From Saccharofermentans sp. (GTDB lineage: Bacteria; Bacillota; Clostridia; Saccharofermentanales; Saccharofermentanaceae): a stretch of DNA of 64,000 nucleotides. Below the pieces are notes generated by a model. That model saw only the letters and a list, made by a program, of their open reading frames with translations. It was not told the origin of the DNA and ran no database searches. Positions 35,259-43,922 of the stretch are shown here, piece by piece; the stretch's first letter is position 1; every line of letters starts with the position of its first letter. Position numbers and translations under genes: made by a program. The stretch spans positions 62,001 through 126,000 of the forward strand of contig JAKSRC010000003.1 of assembly GCA_024403855.1 (NCBI GenBank). Direction: 5' to 3'.

Positions 35259-36959
35259 ATGGCTAAGGGAAACACCAGGAGAGCAAAGGTTGTAAAAGCG
35301 ATGATCGCTTTTGTAGCCGTACTTGCATTACTGACATTCTTTTCGAATACGATAATGAACCTGACCATCCCTAAGGTAATGGGAACTTATGCTTCAAGAG
35401 GCAATCTCTCGTATTCCAACAGTGCGAGAGGCACGGTTACGGTTGATAATCAGGCCGAGATCAAAGGCATCGACGGAAGAGTTGTCGATGAAGTTTTGGT
35501 AACAGGCTACGATGTAGTCAAGAAGGGCGATGTAATCCTTACTCTTAAGACTGAAGAGGAGTCCGAAGAACTTAAGAATAAGAAGGATACTCTCAAGCAG
35601 CTTGAACGTGAGAGGGCTTATGAGGCAAGACAGCCTAAGCCTTATACCGATTTTGGTATGTATCAGGATACGATCAACCAGGCTAAGACAACACTTTCTG
35701 AAGCAAAGACAACTTTGAACAAAGTTAAGAACAAGTCAGCTGAGCAGAAAAAATATCAGAATACTATCGATGAAGAATCCGTTAAGGTAGTTTCTCTCGA
35801 AGCTTCCGTAAATGCGGCAGCTGAAACAATTGAGAATATTAAGAGCCAGATTGATGAGATCGATGCAAAGATTGCGCCTCTCCAGTCACAGATCGATGTA
35901 TATGTTGCTTTGGGAACACCCACTCCTACACCTACACCGATTCCGGGTACGGAAGATCCTGATGATGCAGGAACACCCGGTCCTACACCCGGTCCTGAAA
36001 TGATTACACTTATCAATAAGATCAATCAGTTGAAGGCAGAAAAGAAGCAGCTTCAGGCACAGTTATCTTCTGCACAGGATCGTCTTGATGAGGCAGCAGG
36101 AAAGCTTGCTGAATGTCAGGGTAAGATCGATAAGGCTCAACAGGGCATCTCTGATCTGGCTATGCTTCCTTCTGAACAGAACGCTAAGAATGCTGTATCT
36201 GCAGCACAGAATGCACTTAATTCTGCAAACAAGTCCTATTCAGATGCCAAGACAGAGGCAGGTATCAGCGCTGATAAGGCCAAGGACCAGATCAACGATC
36301 GTAACGAGCAGATCGCAAATCTCAAGAAGGAGATTGCCGAGCTTGAAGAAAAGGCAAAGATCAAGGACATTAAGGCTCCTGCTGACGGCTTCATTTATAA
36401 CCTTGCTGTAAGCTCAGGTGATACTTTGACAAGCAAGGACGTTATCGGAAGCGTTCTTCCTGAAAATGACAGAACATGCGTAGTTACATTCAGTTTTTCA
36501 TCTTCAACAGCACAGGAAATCTGGGTTGGTCAGCAGCTTGAAGTAACAAGTGGTTTTGCAAGAAGCTGCACTGTAGTATCCAAGAAGCCTGATCCGGAGA
36601 ATCCGAGAGGAAACACACTTGTTAAGTGCGTAATCGACTCTGACGATTCATGGCCGGGTGAAGAGATTACCGTAAATGCCGGCAGAGGCAACAGCAACTA
36701 CAATTGTGTTGTTCCAAGCAGTGCGGTAAATGAAGATGCAAGTGGTAGTTTCGTATACGTAATCGTCGGTTCCTCAACTCCTTTGGGCGATAAGTATGTC
36801 GTAAAGAGAGTAGATGTATCTGTCGAAGCTACAGATGGTTCTGCTTCTGCAATCAAGGGTGAAGGACTTGATAAGTATGACATCATGATCGTCATCAGAT
36901 CCGAAAAGCCCTTGGAAGACGGACAGCGTGTAAGACTTGAAGATTACGCTGCCAAGTAA
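35259..36959 (+). CDS. HlyD/MacA-like membrane fusion (adaptor) protein
   Basis: This 566-residue protein has one N-terminal membrane helix (about 12-35), a split biotinyl-lipoyl-like domain (GTVTVDNQAEIKGIDGRVVDEVLV, rejoined later at IKAPADGFIYNLAVSSGD), long coiled-coil arms (about residues 105-215 and 250-370) and beta-barrel domains at the end. This is the layout of adaptor proteins of ABC efflux systems. The two arms are separated by a Thr/Pro-rich hinge (TPTPTPTPIPGTEDP) at the hairpin tip, which is unusual. GGAGGAACTAGAAG precedes the ATG. It follows the two importer-like permeases after 47 bp and precedes a MacB-core-like protein. Confidence 0.88.
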   Translation: MAKGNTRRAKVVKAMIAFVAVLALLTFFSNTIMNLTIPKVMGTYASRGNLSYSNSARGTVTVDNQAEIKGIDGRVVDEVLVTGYDVVKKGDVILTLKTEEESEELKNKKDTLKQLERERAYEARQPKPYTDFGMYQDTINQAKTTLSEAKTTLNKVKNKSAEQKKYQNTIDEESVKVVSLEASVNAAAETIENIKSQIDEIDAKIAPLQSQIDVYVALGTPTPTPTPIPGTEDPDDAGTPGPTPGPEMITLINKINQLKAEKKQLQAQLSSAQDRLDEAAGKLAECQGKIDKAQQGISDLAMLPSEQNAKNAVSAAQNALNSANKSYSDAKTEAGISADKAKDQINDRNEQIANLKKEIAELEEKAKIKDIKAPADGFIYNLAVSSGDTLTSKDVIGSVLPENDRTCVVTFSFSSSTAQEIWVGQQLEVTSGFARSCTVVSKKPDPENPRGNTLVKCVIDSDDSWPGEEITVNAGRGNSNYNCVVPSSAVNEDASGSFVYVIVGSSTPLGDKYVVKRVDVSVEATDGSASAIKGEGLDKYDIMIVIRSEKPLEDGQRVRLEDYAAK

Positions 36960-36977
36960 TCCTGAAGGAATATTGCA

Positions 36978-38312
36978 ATGCGAGTAATTGAAAAGACAAA
37001 ACAATTTTTAAATATCGAGAAGGGAAAGATTAAGATTAATTTCCTTAAGCTCATCCTTGCAGTACCTTTCTGGATTGTAGTAATTGCATTGATCTTCATA
37101 GGTTTTGGCGTCGGAAGAGCGATATACCTTGTCGATACAAGACCGGACAGTAAGGTTGCCGAGATGTGGCAGAGTAAATCTGAAACATCTTTCAGACATA
37201 TGGTTGTATATGCAGGTGGCAACAGAGCTAACGGAAACACCTCTCCTCTTACATATGTGTCAGGAGGCAAGTCCATTCATTTGGGAGATTTACCCCTGAT
37301 AAGGCAGTCTCTTCAGGCTTCTGCCAATACAGGCACAGGTGCTTCCGGAATGAATATGCCTTCCGGCAACAAACTCAGAGGATGGGAAGACTGCTATTCT
37401 TCAACAGTTAATACATCGGTTTCTGCCATGCAGGTTCAGAATAACAAGCTTACTGAAGCAGGCAAGGCAAATGTTCAGCTCGTTGCTGTAGGTGGCAATT
37501 ACAAAGCGTTCCACCCATACAGATATCTTTCAGGCGGATTCCTTCCTGAGACACCTGTTGATACTTATCAGATCGTCATAAACGATGTTTTGGCATGGAA
37601 GTTCTATCGTTCATATAACGTAGTAGGCAACCAGATCGATATCAACGGCAAGCTGTTTACCATTATCGGTGTTGTCGAAGAGAAGAGTACAAAAGTATCT
37701 GAACTTGCAGGAGAACAGAATCCCAGAGCATTCATATATTTTTCAGCTTTAGGTTCTGTTTTTGGAGGCAACTCAGAGAATATCCCTGACAACTCAGACA
37801 GCGATTTTGGTGGTGGTTTTGACGGCTATGGCAATTACTACGGAAGCAGTCAGCAACCGTCAAACCCGGGAGAAATCGACTATGCCATCCAGTGTTACGA
37901 GGCGCTCTTACCTGAAATGGTCAGAGGCGTAGCGGTTTCAGATTTTAAGAATGCCATTCCGTCATATTCTTTGACGAATCCTCAGGTTTATGTTGTAAAC
38001 GATACCGGCAGACTTACTTTGCCACGTGTAATCGATACGATTTTCCCTTTGGGTGAGACTGAAAAAGAACGTATGGGTTATGATTTCCCTTATTGGGAAG
38101 TGGCAACTCAGATGACTGAGACAAGACTTTTCTACGATTATGTGATTACAGCATTCGGCGTGCTCTTGCTCCTTATCGGAATCGTTGCACTGGCTCTCCA
38201 ATTCCGCGTCAGAAAGACCGTGTCGCCTGAAGAATTAGGGCTCTCAGATTCTGATGAAGAAGAAGGAACAACTGTAAAGGCGTTGGCAGTAGTAAATTCG
38301 CCGAAAGAATAA
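36978..38312 (+). CDS. MacB periplasmic-core-like protein with two membrane helices
   Basis: This 444-residue protein has a membrane helix at about 25-48, a large external region, a second helix at about 383-405 and an acidic tail (SDSDEEEGTT). Within the external part, SGGFLPETPVDTYQIVINDVLA and VGNQIDINGKLFTIIGVVEE follow the pattern of the MacB periplasmic core domain that sits between helices 1 and 2 in MacB/FtsX-type ABC permeases. The remaining FtsX helices and any ATPase are missing, so it is not a complete MacB. Gly/Ser/Asn-rich insertions (around 255-290) interrupt the fold. It starts 18 bp after the adaptor gene and is probably its partner. Confidence 0.75.
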   Translation: MRVIEKTKQFLNIEKGKIKINFLKLILAVPFWIVVIALIFIGFGVGRAIYLVDTRPDSKVAEMWQSKSETSFRHMVVYAGGNRANGNTSPLTYVSGGKSIHLGDLPLIRQSLQASANTGTGASGMNMPSGNKLRGWEDCYSSTVNTSVSAMQVQNNKLTEAGKANVQLVAVGGNYKAFHPYRYLSGGFLPETPVDTYQIVINDVLAWKFYRSYNVVGNQIDINGKLFTIIGVVEEKSTKVSELAGEQNPRAFIYFSALGSVFGGNSENIPDNSDSDFGGGFDGYGNYYGSSQQPSNPGEIDYAIQCYEALLPEMVRGVAVSDFKNAIPSYSLTNPQVYVVNDTGRLTLPRVIDTIFPLGETEKERMGYDFPYWEVATQMTETRLFYDYVITAFGVLLLLIGIVALALQFRVRKTVSPEELGLSDSDEEEGTTVKALAVVNSPKE

Positions 38313-38341
38313 AGATAGAATAATCGATGGTTTTTACTTAT

Positions 38342-38376
38342 AATTCCCTTTAGGAGATATCCTGAAGGGAATTTTT
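38342..38376 (+). promoter_or_regulatory. Hairpin that buries the ribosome site of the next gene
   Basis: AATTCCCTTTAGGA (38342-38355) pairs with TCCTGAAGGGAATT (38360-38373) over a 4-nt loop, followed by TTTTT and the ATG at 38377. The 3' arm contains AAGGGA, the Shine-Dalgarno sequence of the transglutaminase gene. It can act as terminator and as translational block. Confidence 0.75.
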
Positions 38377-39360
38377 ATGAAGAAAGTATCGGTCAGGTTA
38401 CTGGTTTTCGCGCTTTTGATTTCACTTGCTGTCAGCCTGACGGCATGCTTTGATATGGATGATTTTTCGCTCGAGACGACAACTATTTCGACCACAACCC
38501 CTTATAAGCGTAAATCTTTTGATGCTTCAATGTATCCTTATTTCGGAACCCTTAGCGAAAAGGGAAAGGACATATATTCCCAGCTTTACGAGGAAATCTA
38601 TAGCGGTAATAAGTCCTTCGAATGCAAGGTTTCCTGTACTGCGGAAGATCTTACCAAAGCTATCGATGCTGTAATGAACGACCACCCGGAGTTTTTCTGG
38701 CTGGATAACAAATATGCTTATACTTACGATCCTGTCGACGGAAGCATAAAAGAGGTTACTCTCGAATTCTATGATTTTGCGGAAACGCCCGAAAAGCTTC
38801 ACTCCGCAAAAGTGAAATTTGAACAGGCCAGCGATGCCGTCATTAATCAGGCAAGATTGAAACCTACGGTAGTTGAGCGAGAACTTTATATTCACAACTA
38901 CATCTGCCAGTACACCTCCTACGATGAGGCGGCACCCTATAATCAGAGTGCTTATTCTGTCCTGGTTGAGCACAAGTCTGTGTGTGCCGGATACTCGCGT
39001 GCTTTTCAGTATCTGATGAATAAACTGAGTATTACTTGTTACTATGTCACCGGCAGAACGGATGGCCTTGAAGGCGGTGTTGCGAATGTTACAGGTGAGG
39101 GCGGAAGTCACTCCTGGAATATCGTGTTGATCGAAGGACAGTATTACAATGTTGACTGCCTTTGGAATGATACTGCCAGTGATACATACGGAAGTCCTAT
39201 CTACCCGTTTTTCAATCTTACGGATGGAGAGTTTGTTTACCATGCCAGAGTTGATATGGCTGTAAAACTACCAAGATGCAATGGCACAAAATTTAAATAC
39301 TCTAATGTCTTCGGTCAAACTGTCGAAGCGGAAAGTATTGTTTTCGAGAATGCCGCTTAA
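38377..39360 (+). CDS. Transglutaminase-like lipoprotein
   Basis: This 327-residue protein has a signal peptide with lipobox LTAC (Cys24), a Thr-rich spacer and a transglutaminase-like domain in the C-terminal half. The Cys-His-Asp triad is visible: SVCAGYSRAFQ, SHSWNIV and NVDCLWND. Such surface proteins are cysteine proteases or peptide cross-linkers; the exact reaction is not readable. The N-terminal part (residues 50-150) includes FDASMYPYFGTLSEKGKDIY and NDHPEFFWLDNKYAYTY, typical of Clostridial members. It lies downstream of the adaptor operon but is separated by the hairpin at 38342. Confidence 0.85.
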   Translation: MKKVSVRLLVFALLISLAVSLTACFDMDDFSLETTTISTTTPYKRKSFDASMYPYFGTLSEKGKDIYSQLYEEIYSGNKSFECKVSCTAEDLTKAIDAVMNDHPEFFWLDNKYAYTYDPVDGSIKEVTLEFYDFAETPEKLHSAKVKFEQASDAVINQARLKPTVVERELYIHNYICQYTSYDEAAPYNQSAYSVLVEHKSVCAGYSRAFQYLMNKLSITCYYVTGRTDGLEGGVANVTGEGGSHSWNIVLIEGQYYNVDCLWNDTASDTYGSPIYPFFNLTDGEFVYHARVDMAVKLPRCNGTKFKYSNVFGQTVEAESIVFENAA

Positions 39361-39429
39361 AGCAAAGCGTCTATATATTTATTATTTATTTTGTCTAAAT
39401 AATTATTTATTTAATGGGGTGTTTTATCG

Positions 39430-39435
39430 TATAAT
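39430..39435 (+). promoter_or_regulatory. Probable -10 element of the ior operon
   Basis: TATAAT lies about 43 bases before iorA. The upstream sequence is very AT-rich and no good -35 hexamer stands out. Confidence 0.4.
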
Positions 39436-39477
39436 AGCCAAAGTGATTTATTAAAATCAGCTTTAGGAGAATTTAAG

Positions 39478-41232
39478 ATGAAAGAACTAATGCTTGGAAA
39501 CAAGGCTGTCGCTAGAGGTCTTTATGAGGCCGGCGTAGCAGTTGCAAGTTCGTACCCCGGTACTCCCAGTACTGAGACAACTGAAGAAGCAGCAAAGTAT
39601 GATGAGATTTACTGCGAATGGGCACCTAATGAGAAGGTCGCAATGGAGACCGCTTTCGGTGCATCAAGAGCAGGCAAGAGATCTTATTGCGCAATGAAGC
39701 ACGTTGGTCTCAACGTTGCTGCAGACCCTCTCTTTACTATGAGCTATACAGGCGTAAATGCCGGTATGGTAATTCTCGTTGCAGACGATCCCGGAATGCA
39801 CTCTTCACAGAATGAGCAGGATTCCAGACACTATGCTATCGCAGCAAAGATGCCTATGCTTGATCCTTCCGATTCTCAGGAAGCAAAGGACTTCATCGTT
39901 GAGGCTTACGATATTTCAGAGCAGTTTGATACACCTGTACTCGTTAAGATCTGCACAAGAGTTGCACACTCACAGTCCTTGGTTGAAGTGGGCGAGAGAA
40001 TTGAAGTACCTGTAAAGCCTTATGTTAAGGATGCTTCAAAGTATGTAATGGTTCCTGCAAATGCCAAGAGACGTCATCCCTTCGTTGAGGAGAGAACAGC
40101 AAAGCTCGTAGAATTCGCTGAAGAATCCAAGCTTAACCGTGTTGAAGAAGGCGAGGATACATCAATCGGTATCATCACATCTTCCACTTCATATCAGTAT
40201 GTTAAGGAAACATTCGGTGATAAGTATCCCGTACTGAAGATCGGTCTTATCAATCCTCTTCCTGTTAAGAAGATTAAGGATTTTGCAGCTAAGGTTGATA
40301 AGCTCGTTGTAGTAGAAGAACTTGACCCCATTATCGAGACACACTGCAGAACATTGGGTCTTGAAGTGTCAGGTAAGGATATTTTCCCTATTATCGATGA
40401 GTTCTCACAGGGCCTCATCGCTTCCAAGCTTGGCCTTCCCGAAAAGCCTTCCTGCAAGCCCATCGAAGGACTTCCCGGAAGACCGCCGGCAATGTGCGCA
40501 GGCTGCCCTCACAGAGGTATGTTCTATGTTCTTTCCAAGAATAAGATTACAGTTCTTGGCGACATCGGATGCTACACACTCGGCGCTACTCCGCCGCTTT
40601 CATCAATCGATACAACAGAGTGCATGGGTGCTTCAATCAGCTCACTCCATGGCTTCAACAAGGCTTTGGGCGCTGACGCTGAGAAGAATACAGTAGCAGT
40701 TATCGGCGATTCCACTTTCATGCATTCCGGTATGACTGGTCTTGCAAATATCGCATACAACCAGACAAATTCAACTGTCATCATCCTTGATAACTCCATC
40801 ACAGGTATGACAGGCCACCAGCAGAATCCTACAACAGGATTCAATCTCCGTGGCGATCCGGCAGGTAAGATCGATCTCGAAGCTCTTGTTCGTGCAATGG
40901 GCATTAACAGAGTAAGAGTAGTAGATCCTTATAACCTCGCTGAAGCTGAACAGGCTGTTAAGGAAGAGCTTGCTGCTGAAGAGCCTTCCGTAATCATCTC
41001 AAGAAGACCCTGCGCACTCCTTAAGCAGGTTAAGAGAGGCGAGCCTATCCAGGTTAACCCTGACAAGTGCAAGTCCTGCAAGGCGTGCATGAAGCTCGGT
41101 TGCCCTGCTATCTCATTCAAGGGTGGCAAGGCTCATGTCGACGTTACACAGTGCTTCGGCTGCAAGGTATGCAGCGAGCTTTGTAAGTTCGGCGCTTTCG
41201 AGACATTGAACGGGGAGGCAATCACATGGTAA
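39478..41232 (+). CDS. iorA: Indolepyruvate:ferredoxin oxidoreductase, alpha subunit
   Basis: This 584-residue subunit binds thiamine diphosphate and converts aryl pyruvates (indolepyruvate, phenylpyruvate) with CoA and ferredoxin to aryl acetyl-CoA and CO2, or runs in reverse. The N-terminal domain (SSYPGTPSTETTE), the TPP-binding domain (GDIGCYTLG, AVIGDSTFMHSG) and two C-terminal [4Fe-4S] motifs (CKSCKACMKLGCP, CFGCKVCSELCK) are all intact. It overlaps iorB by 7 bp. With paaK downstream, the operon could allow growth on aryl acetates as sources of aromatic amino acids, or aromatic amino acid fermentation. Confidence 0.97.
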   Translation: MKELMLGNKAVARGLYEAGVAVASSYPGTPSTETTEEAAKYDEIYCEWAPNEKVAMETAFGASRAGKRSYCAMKHVGLNVAADPLFTMSYTGVNAGMVILVADDPGMHSSQNEQDSRHYAIAAKMPMLDPSDSQEAKDFIVEAYDISEQFDTPVLVKICTRVAHSQSLVEVGERIEVPVKPYVKDASKYVMVPANAKRRHPFVEERTAKLVEFAEESKLNRVEEGEDTSIGIITSSTSYQYVKETFGDKYPVLKIGLINPLPVKKIKDFAAKVDKLVVVEELDPIIETHCRTLGLEVSGKDIFPIIDEFSQGLIASKLGLPEKPSCKPIEGLPGRPPAMCAGCPHRGMFYVLSKNKITVLGDIGCYTLGATPPLSSIDTTECMGASISSLHGFNKALGADAEKNTVAVIGDSTFMHSGMTGLANIAYNQTNSTVIILDNSITGMTGHQQNPTTGFNLRGDPAGKIDLEALVRAMGINRVRVVDPYNLAEAEQAVKEELAAEEPSVIISRRPCALLKQVKRGEPIQVNPDKCKSCKACMKLGCPAISFKGGKAHVDVTQCFGCKVCSELCKFGAFETLNGEAITW

Positions 41233-41801
41233 CAAGCATAATGATCGTAGGCGTAGGTGGACAGGGTTCACTTCTCGCAAGTAAGTTATTAGGCAGAGCT
41301 GCAATGGACAAAGGCTACGATGTAAAGGTCTCAGAGGTTCACGGTATGAGCCAGAGAGGCGGAAGCGTTGTAACTTATGTAAAGTTCGGTGATAAAGTTC
41401 ATTCACCAATTATCGACAAGGGTGAAGCGGACTACATCATCTCTTTCGAGCTTTTGGAAGCTGCAAGATATGTACAGTTCCTTAAACCCGGCGGAAAGAT
41501 CGTCACAAATACACAGCAGATCGACCCTATGCCGGTAATCGCAGGCACAGCCGAATATCCTGCAAACCTTATCGAAAAGATGGAAGCTAACGGCGCAACA
41601 GTCGATGCAATCGATGCTTTGACTCTCGCTGAGCAGGCAGGTTCTTCCAAGGCAACGAACATCGTTCTTATGGGCGTTTTCTCAAAGTACATTTCAGAGA
41701 TTTCCAAGGACGAATGGATTAAGGCTATTGAAGCCTGCGTTCCTTCCAAGTTCCTTGAACTTAATATGAAGGCCTTCGAGATGGGTCTTAACGCTCAGTA
41801 A
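41226..41801 (+). CDS. iorB: Indolepyruvate:ferredoxin oxidoreductase, beta subunit
   Basis: This 191-residue partner of IorA has the gamma-type domain of 2-oxoacid:ferredoxin oxidoreductases: GVGGQGSLLASKLLGRAA at the start and SEVHGMSQRGGSV next, then the QIDPMPVIAG region. It contributes to CoA binding and dimer formation. The ATG lies within the last codons of iorA, with GGGGAGG upstream, so the two subunits are translated together. Confidence 0.96.
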   Translation: MVTSIMIVGVGGQGSLLASKLLGRAAMDKGYDVKVSEVHGMSQRGGSVVTYVKFGDKVHSPIIDKGEADYIISFELLEAARYVQFLKPGGKIVTNTQQIDPMPVIAGTAEYPANLIEKMEANGATVDAIDALTLAEQAGSSKATNIVLMGVFSKYISEISKDEWIKAIEACVPSKFLELNMKAFEMGLNAQ

Positions 41802-41818
41802 TTTCCGGAGGTAACAAA

Positions 41819-42229
41819 ATGGCAAGTCTTGAAGAGATAAAGAAGTTTTTCGATGGTGATAAGTATGCCACCGAGGCTTCCGGAATTGTCATTGAGAAAG
41901 CCGAGAAGGGTCATAGTGTAGTTACACTTGAACCTGATGGCAGACATCTTAATGCAGTTGGAGCTCTCATGGGCGCAGTTTATTACACCATGGCAGATTT
42001 CGCATTTGCCGTAGCAGAGAATTGCGTGCTTGATTCCGACACAGTAACAGTTACACAGTCAGCACAGATGAACTTCTTAAGAGCATGGCGCGGCGGTAAG
42101 ATTACATGCACAGCCGACATCGTCAAGGATGGAAGATTTGTCTGTCTTTACGAGATCAAAGCTTTCGATCAGGAAGGCAAAGAACTCGCTCTCATTATCG
42201 TTAATGGATTCAAAACCCAACGTAAATAA
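41819..42229 (+). CDS. PaaI-family hotdog thioesterase-like protein
   Basis: This 136-residue single hotdog domain resembles PaaI, which hydrolyses aryl-CoA thioesters that would otherwise trap CoA. The core block reads HLNAVGALMGAVYYTMADFAF; in most members it is NxxGxxHGGxxxxLAD, so the His-Gly-Gly is Met-Gly-Ala here while the Asp in MAD, the usual catalytic acid, is kept. Activity is therefore plausible but not certain. It lies between iorB (17 bp) and paaK (24 bp), which supports an aryl-CoA substrate. Confidence 0.82.
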   Translation: MASLEEIKKFFDGDKYATEASGIVIEKAEKGHSVVTLEPDGRHLNAVGALMGAVYYTMADFAFAVAENCVLDSDTVTVTQSAQMNFLRAWRGGKITCTADIVKDGRFVCLYEIKAFDQEGKELALIIVNGFKTQRK

Positions 42230-42253
42230 ACCCCGAAAAGGAGAACAAGGAAC

Positions 42254-43552
42254 ATGATTTGGAACGAAAACAAGGAATGCATGTCAAGAGATCAGATTGA
42301 GGCTCTTCAGAGTGCAAGACTCGTCAAAGTAGTAAACCACGTTTATCACAACGTTGAGTACTATCGCAAGAAGATGCAGGATTTAGGTCTTGAACCCGGC
42401 GACATCAAGGGTATCGAAGACCTCGATAAACTGCCTTACACAACTTACGCTGATTTGAGAGATACATATCCTTTTGGTCTTGCAGCTATGCCCAGATCCG
42501 AGTTGGTTCGTGTTCACGCTTCTTCCGGTACAACTGGTAAGCCAAAGGTTGCTGTATATACAAGACGTGATATTGATATCTGGTCAGAGTGCGTAGCAAG
42601 ATGTCTTGCGATGGCTGGCCTTACAAAGGACGATATCATTCAGGTTGGTTACGGCTACGGACTTTTCACAGGTGGTCTCGGTGCTCACTACGGTGCAGAA
42701 GAGCTCGGCGCAATGGTTCTCCCTATGTCTGCCGGTAACACACAGAAGCTCATCGACATGATGATCGACTGCGATGTAACAGCAATTGCTTGCACACCTT
42801 CTTACCTCCTTCACGTTGCAGAAGACCTTGAGAAGATGGGACTTGTTGATAAGATTAAGCTCAAGGCTGCTATCTGCGGCGCTGAGCCTTGGACAGATGA
42901 GATGCGTGATCAGATGGAGTCAAGACTCCACATCAAGGCTTTCGATATCTACGGCCTTACAGAAATGATGGGTCCTGGTGTTGCTTGCGACTGCGAACAC
43001 CACGCTGGTCTCCACATCTGGGAAGATCACTTCCTTCCTGAAATCATTGATCCTAACACACTCAAGCAGCTTCCTAAGGGTTCTGATGGTGAGCTCGTTC
43101 TCACAAGCCTTACTAAGGAAGGTATGCCTCTTATCCGTTACAGAACTAAGGACCTCACATCCATCAAGTACGATAAGTGCGAGTGCGGACGTACAATGGC
43201 AAGAATTCAGCGCTTCAAAGGAAGATCTGATGACATGCTTATCATCAAGGGCGTAAACGTATTCCCTTCACAGGTAGAGGCAGCTCTCCTTACAATCGAA
43301 GGAACAACACCTCACTACATGCTCGTTGTTGACCGTGTTGATAACAGCGATACTCTCGAAGTTCAGGTTGAGATGACAGACGCTGCAAATGCCGGTGATG
43401 CTGCATCCAAGGAGAAGCTCGCAAAGACAATCCACGATAAGCTCAGACAGGCAATCGGCCTCAACGCTAAGATCTCCCTTATGGAACCTAACGGTCTTGA
43501 GCACTTCGATGGTAAGAGCAAGCACACAACAGATAAGCGTAAGCTTTATTAA
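42254..43552 (+). CDS. paaK: Phenylacetate-CoA ligase
   Basis: This 432-residue adenylating enzyme joins phenylacetate, indoleacetate or similar acids to CoA using ATP. It has the P-loop-like SSGTTGKPKVAVYT, YGLTEMMGPG, and the C-terminal hinge DDMLIIKGVNVFPSQVE; length and motifs are typical for PaaK. Together with IorAB it can make aryl pyruvates from aryl acetates by reductive carboxylation, a route known in rumen anaerobes, or recover ATP-linked CoA ester in the other direction. AAGGAGAACAAGGAAC precedes the ATG. Confidence 0.95.
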   Translation: MIWNENKECMSRDQIEALQSARLVKVVNHVYHNVEYYRKKMQDLGLEPGDIKGIEDLDKLPYTTYADLRDTYPFGLAAMPRSELVRVHASSGTTGKPKVAVYTRRDIDIWSECVARCLAMAGLTKDDIIQVGYGYGLFTGGLGAHYGAEELGAMVLPMSAGNTQKLIDMMIDCDVTAIACTPSYLLHVAEDLEKMGLVDKIKLKAAICGAEPWTDEMRDQMESRLHIKAFDIYGLTEMMGPGVACDCEHHAGLHIWEDHFLPEIIDPNTLKQLPKGSDGELVLTSLTKEGMPLIRYRTKDLTSIKYDKCECGRTMARIQRFKGRSDDMLIIKGVNVFPSQVEAALLTIEGTTPHYMLVVDRVDNSDTLEVQVEMTDAANAGDAASKEKLAKTIHDKLRQAIGLNAKISLMEPNGLEHFDGKSKHTTDKRKLY

Positions 43553-43595
43553 TAGTGATTCGGGCCAATCCCGGTTTTCGATTAATTAAATGAAT

Positions 43596-43628
43596 AAAGT
43601 CCGCAGGAGAAATCTTGCGGACTTTTTG
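43596..43628 (+). terminator. Terminator of the ior-paaK operon
   Basis: AAAGTCCGCA pairs perfectly with TGCGGACTTT, and the T-run continues as TTTTTG. Confidence 0.92.
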
Positions 43629-43738
43629 TTTGAGCGTTTTCGAATCGTTTTCCTAAGGTGGAGTGATCATTGTAAAAAAGAGGGTGTAAAAAATAAAATA
43701 CAGGTTTCACAGTTCCTTTTTCATGTGCCGGTTGCCAG

Positions 43739-43831
43739 TTGTGCAATTTTTCGCTCGAAAATGGTCAAAAATTGCACAAAATCGCGTTTTTATGCAATTG
43801 TTGGGGGTGTTTTTGCACAAAAATTGCACAA
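43739..43831. repeat. Inverted and direct repeats of TTGTGCAATTTTT
   Basis: TTGTGCAATTTTT (43739-43751) and its exact reverse complement (43767-43779) form a perfect 13-bp inverted repeat with a 15-nt loop. A third full copy of the reverse complement lies at 43819-43831, next to a partial one (TTTTTGCACAA, 43810-43820), and a TGCAATTG fragment near 43793. The stretch from 43629 to 44046 has no credible gene. Confidence 0.9.
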
Positions 43832-43835
43832 GCCG

Positions 43836-43872
43836 TAATCGTCGCTACTACGAGTCGTTTCGTCGACGATTA
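43836..43872. repeat. 9-bp inverted repeat TAATCGTCG
   Basis: TAATCGTCG (43836-43844) is repeated in inverted form as CGACGATTA (43864-43872), immediately after the TTGTGCAA repeats. Confidence 0.8.
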
Positions 43873-43922
43873 TGGGGAATTGTTCTTTTCGAGCTGGAAG
43901 GAGATCAAGTTAACTATGACAG

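Noticed and set aside
43739-43831. CRISPR or IS ends
   Set aside because: Repeat copies are irregularly spaced, no spacers and no transposase or target duplication is seen.
43590-43838. Possible 82-residue protein and two shorter overlapping frames
   Set aside because: They begin inside the paaK terminator or lack ribosome sites, overlap in several frames and are built from the TTGTGCAA repeats; no protein-like pattern.
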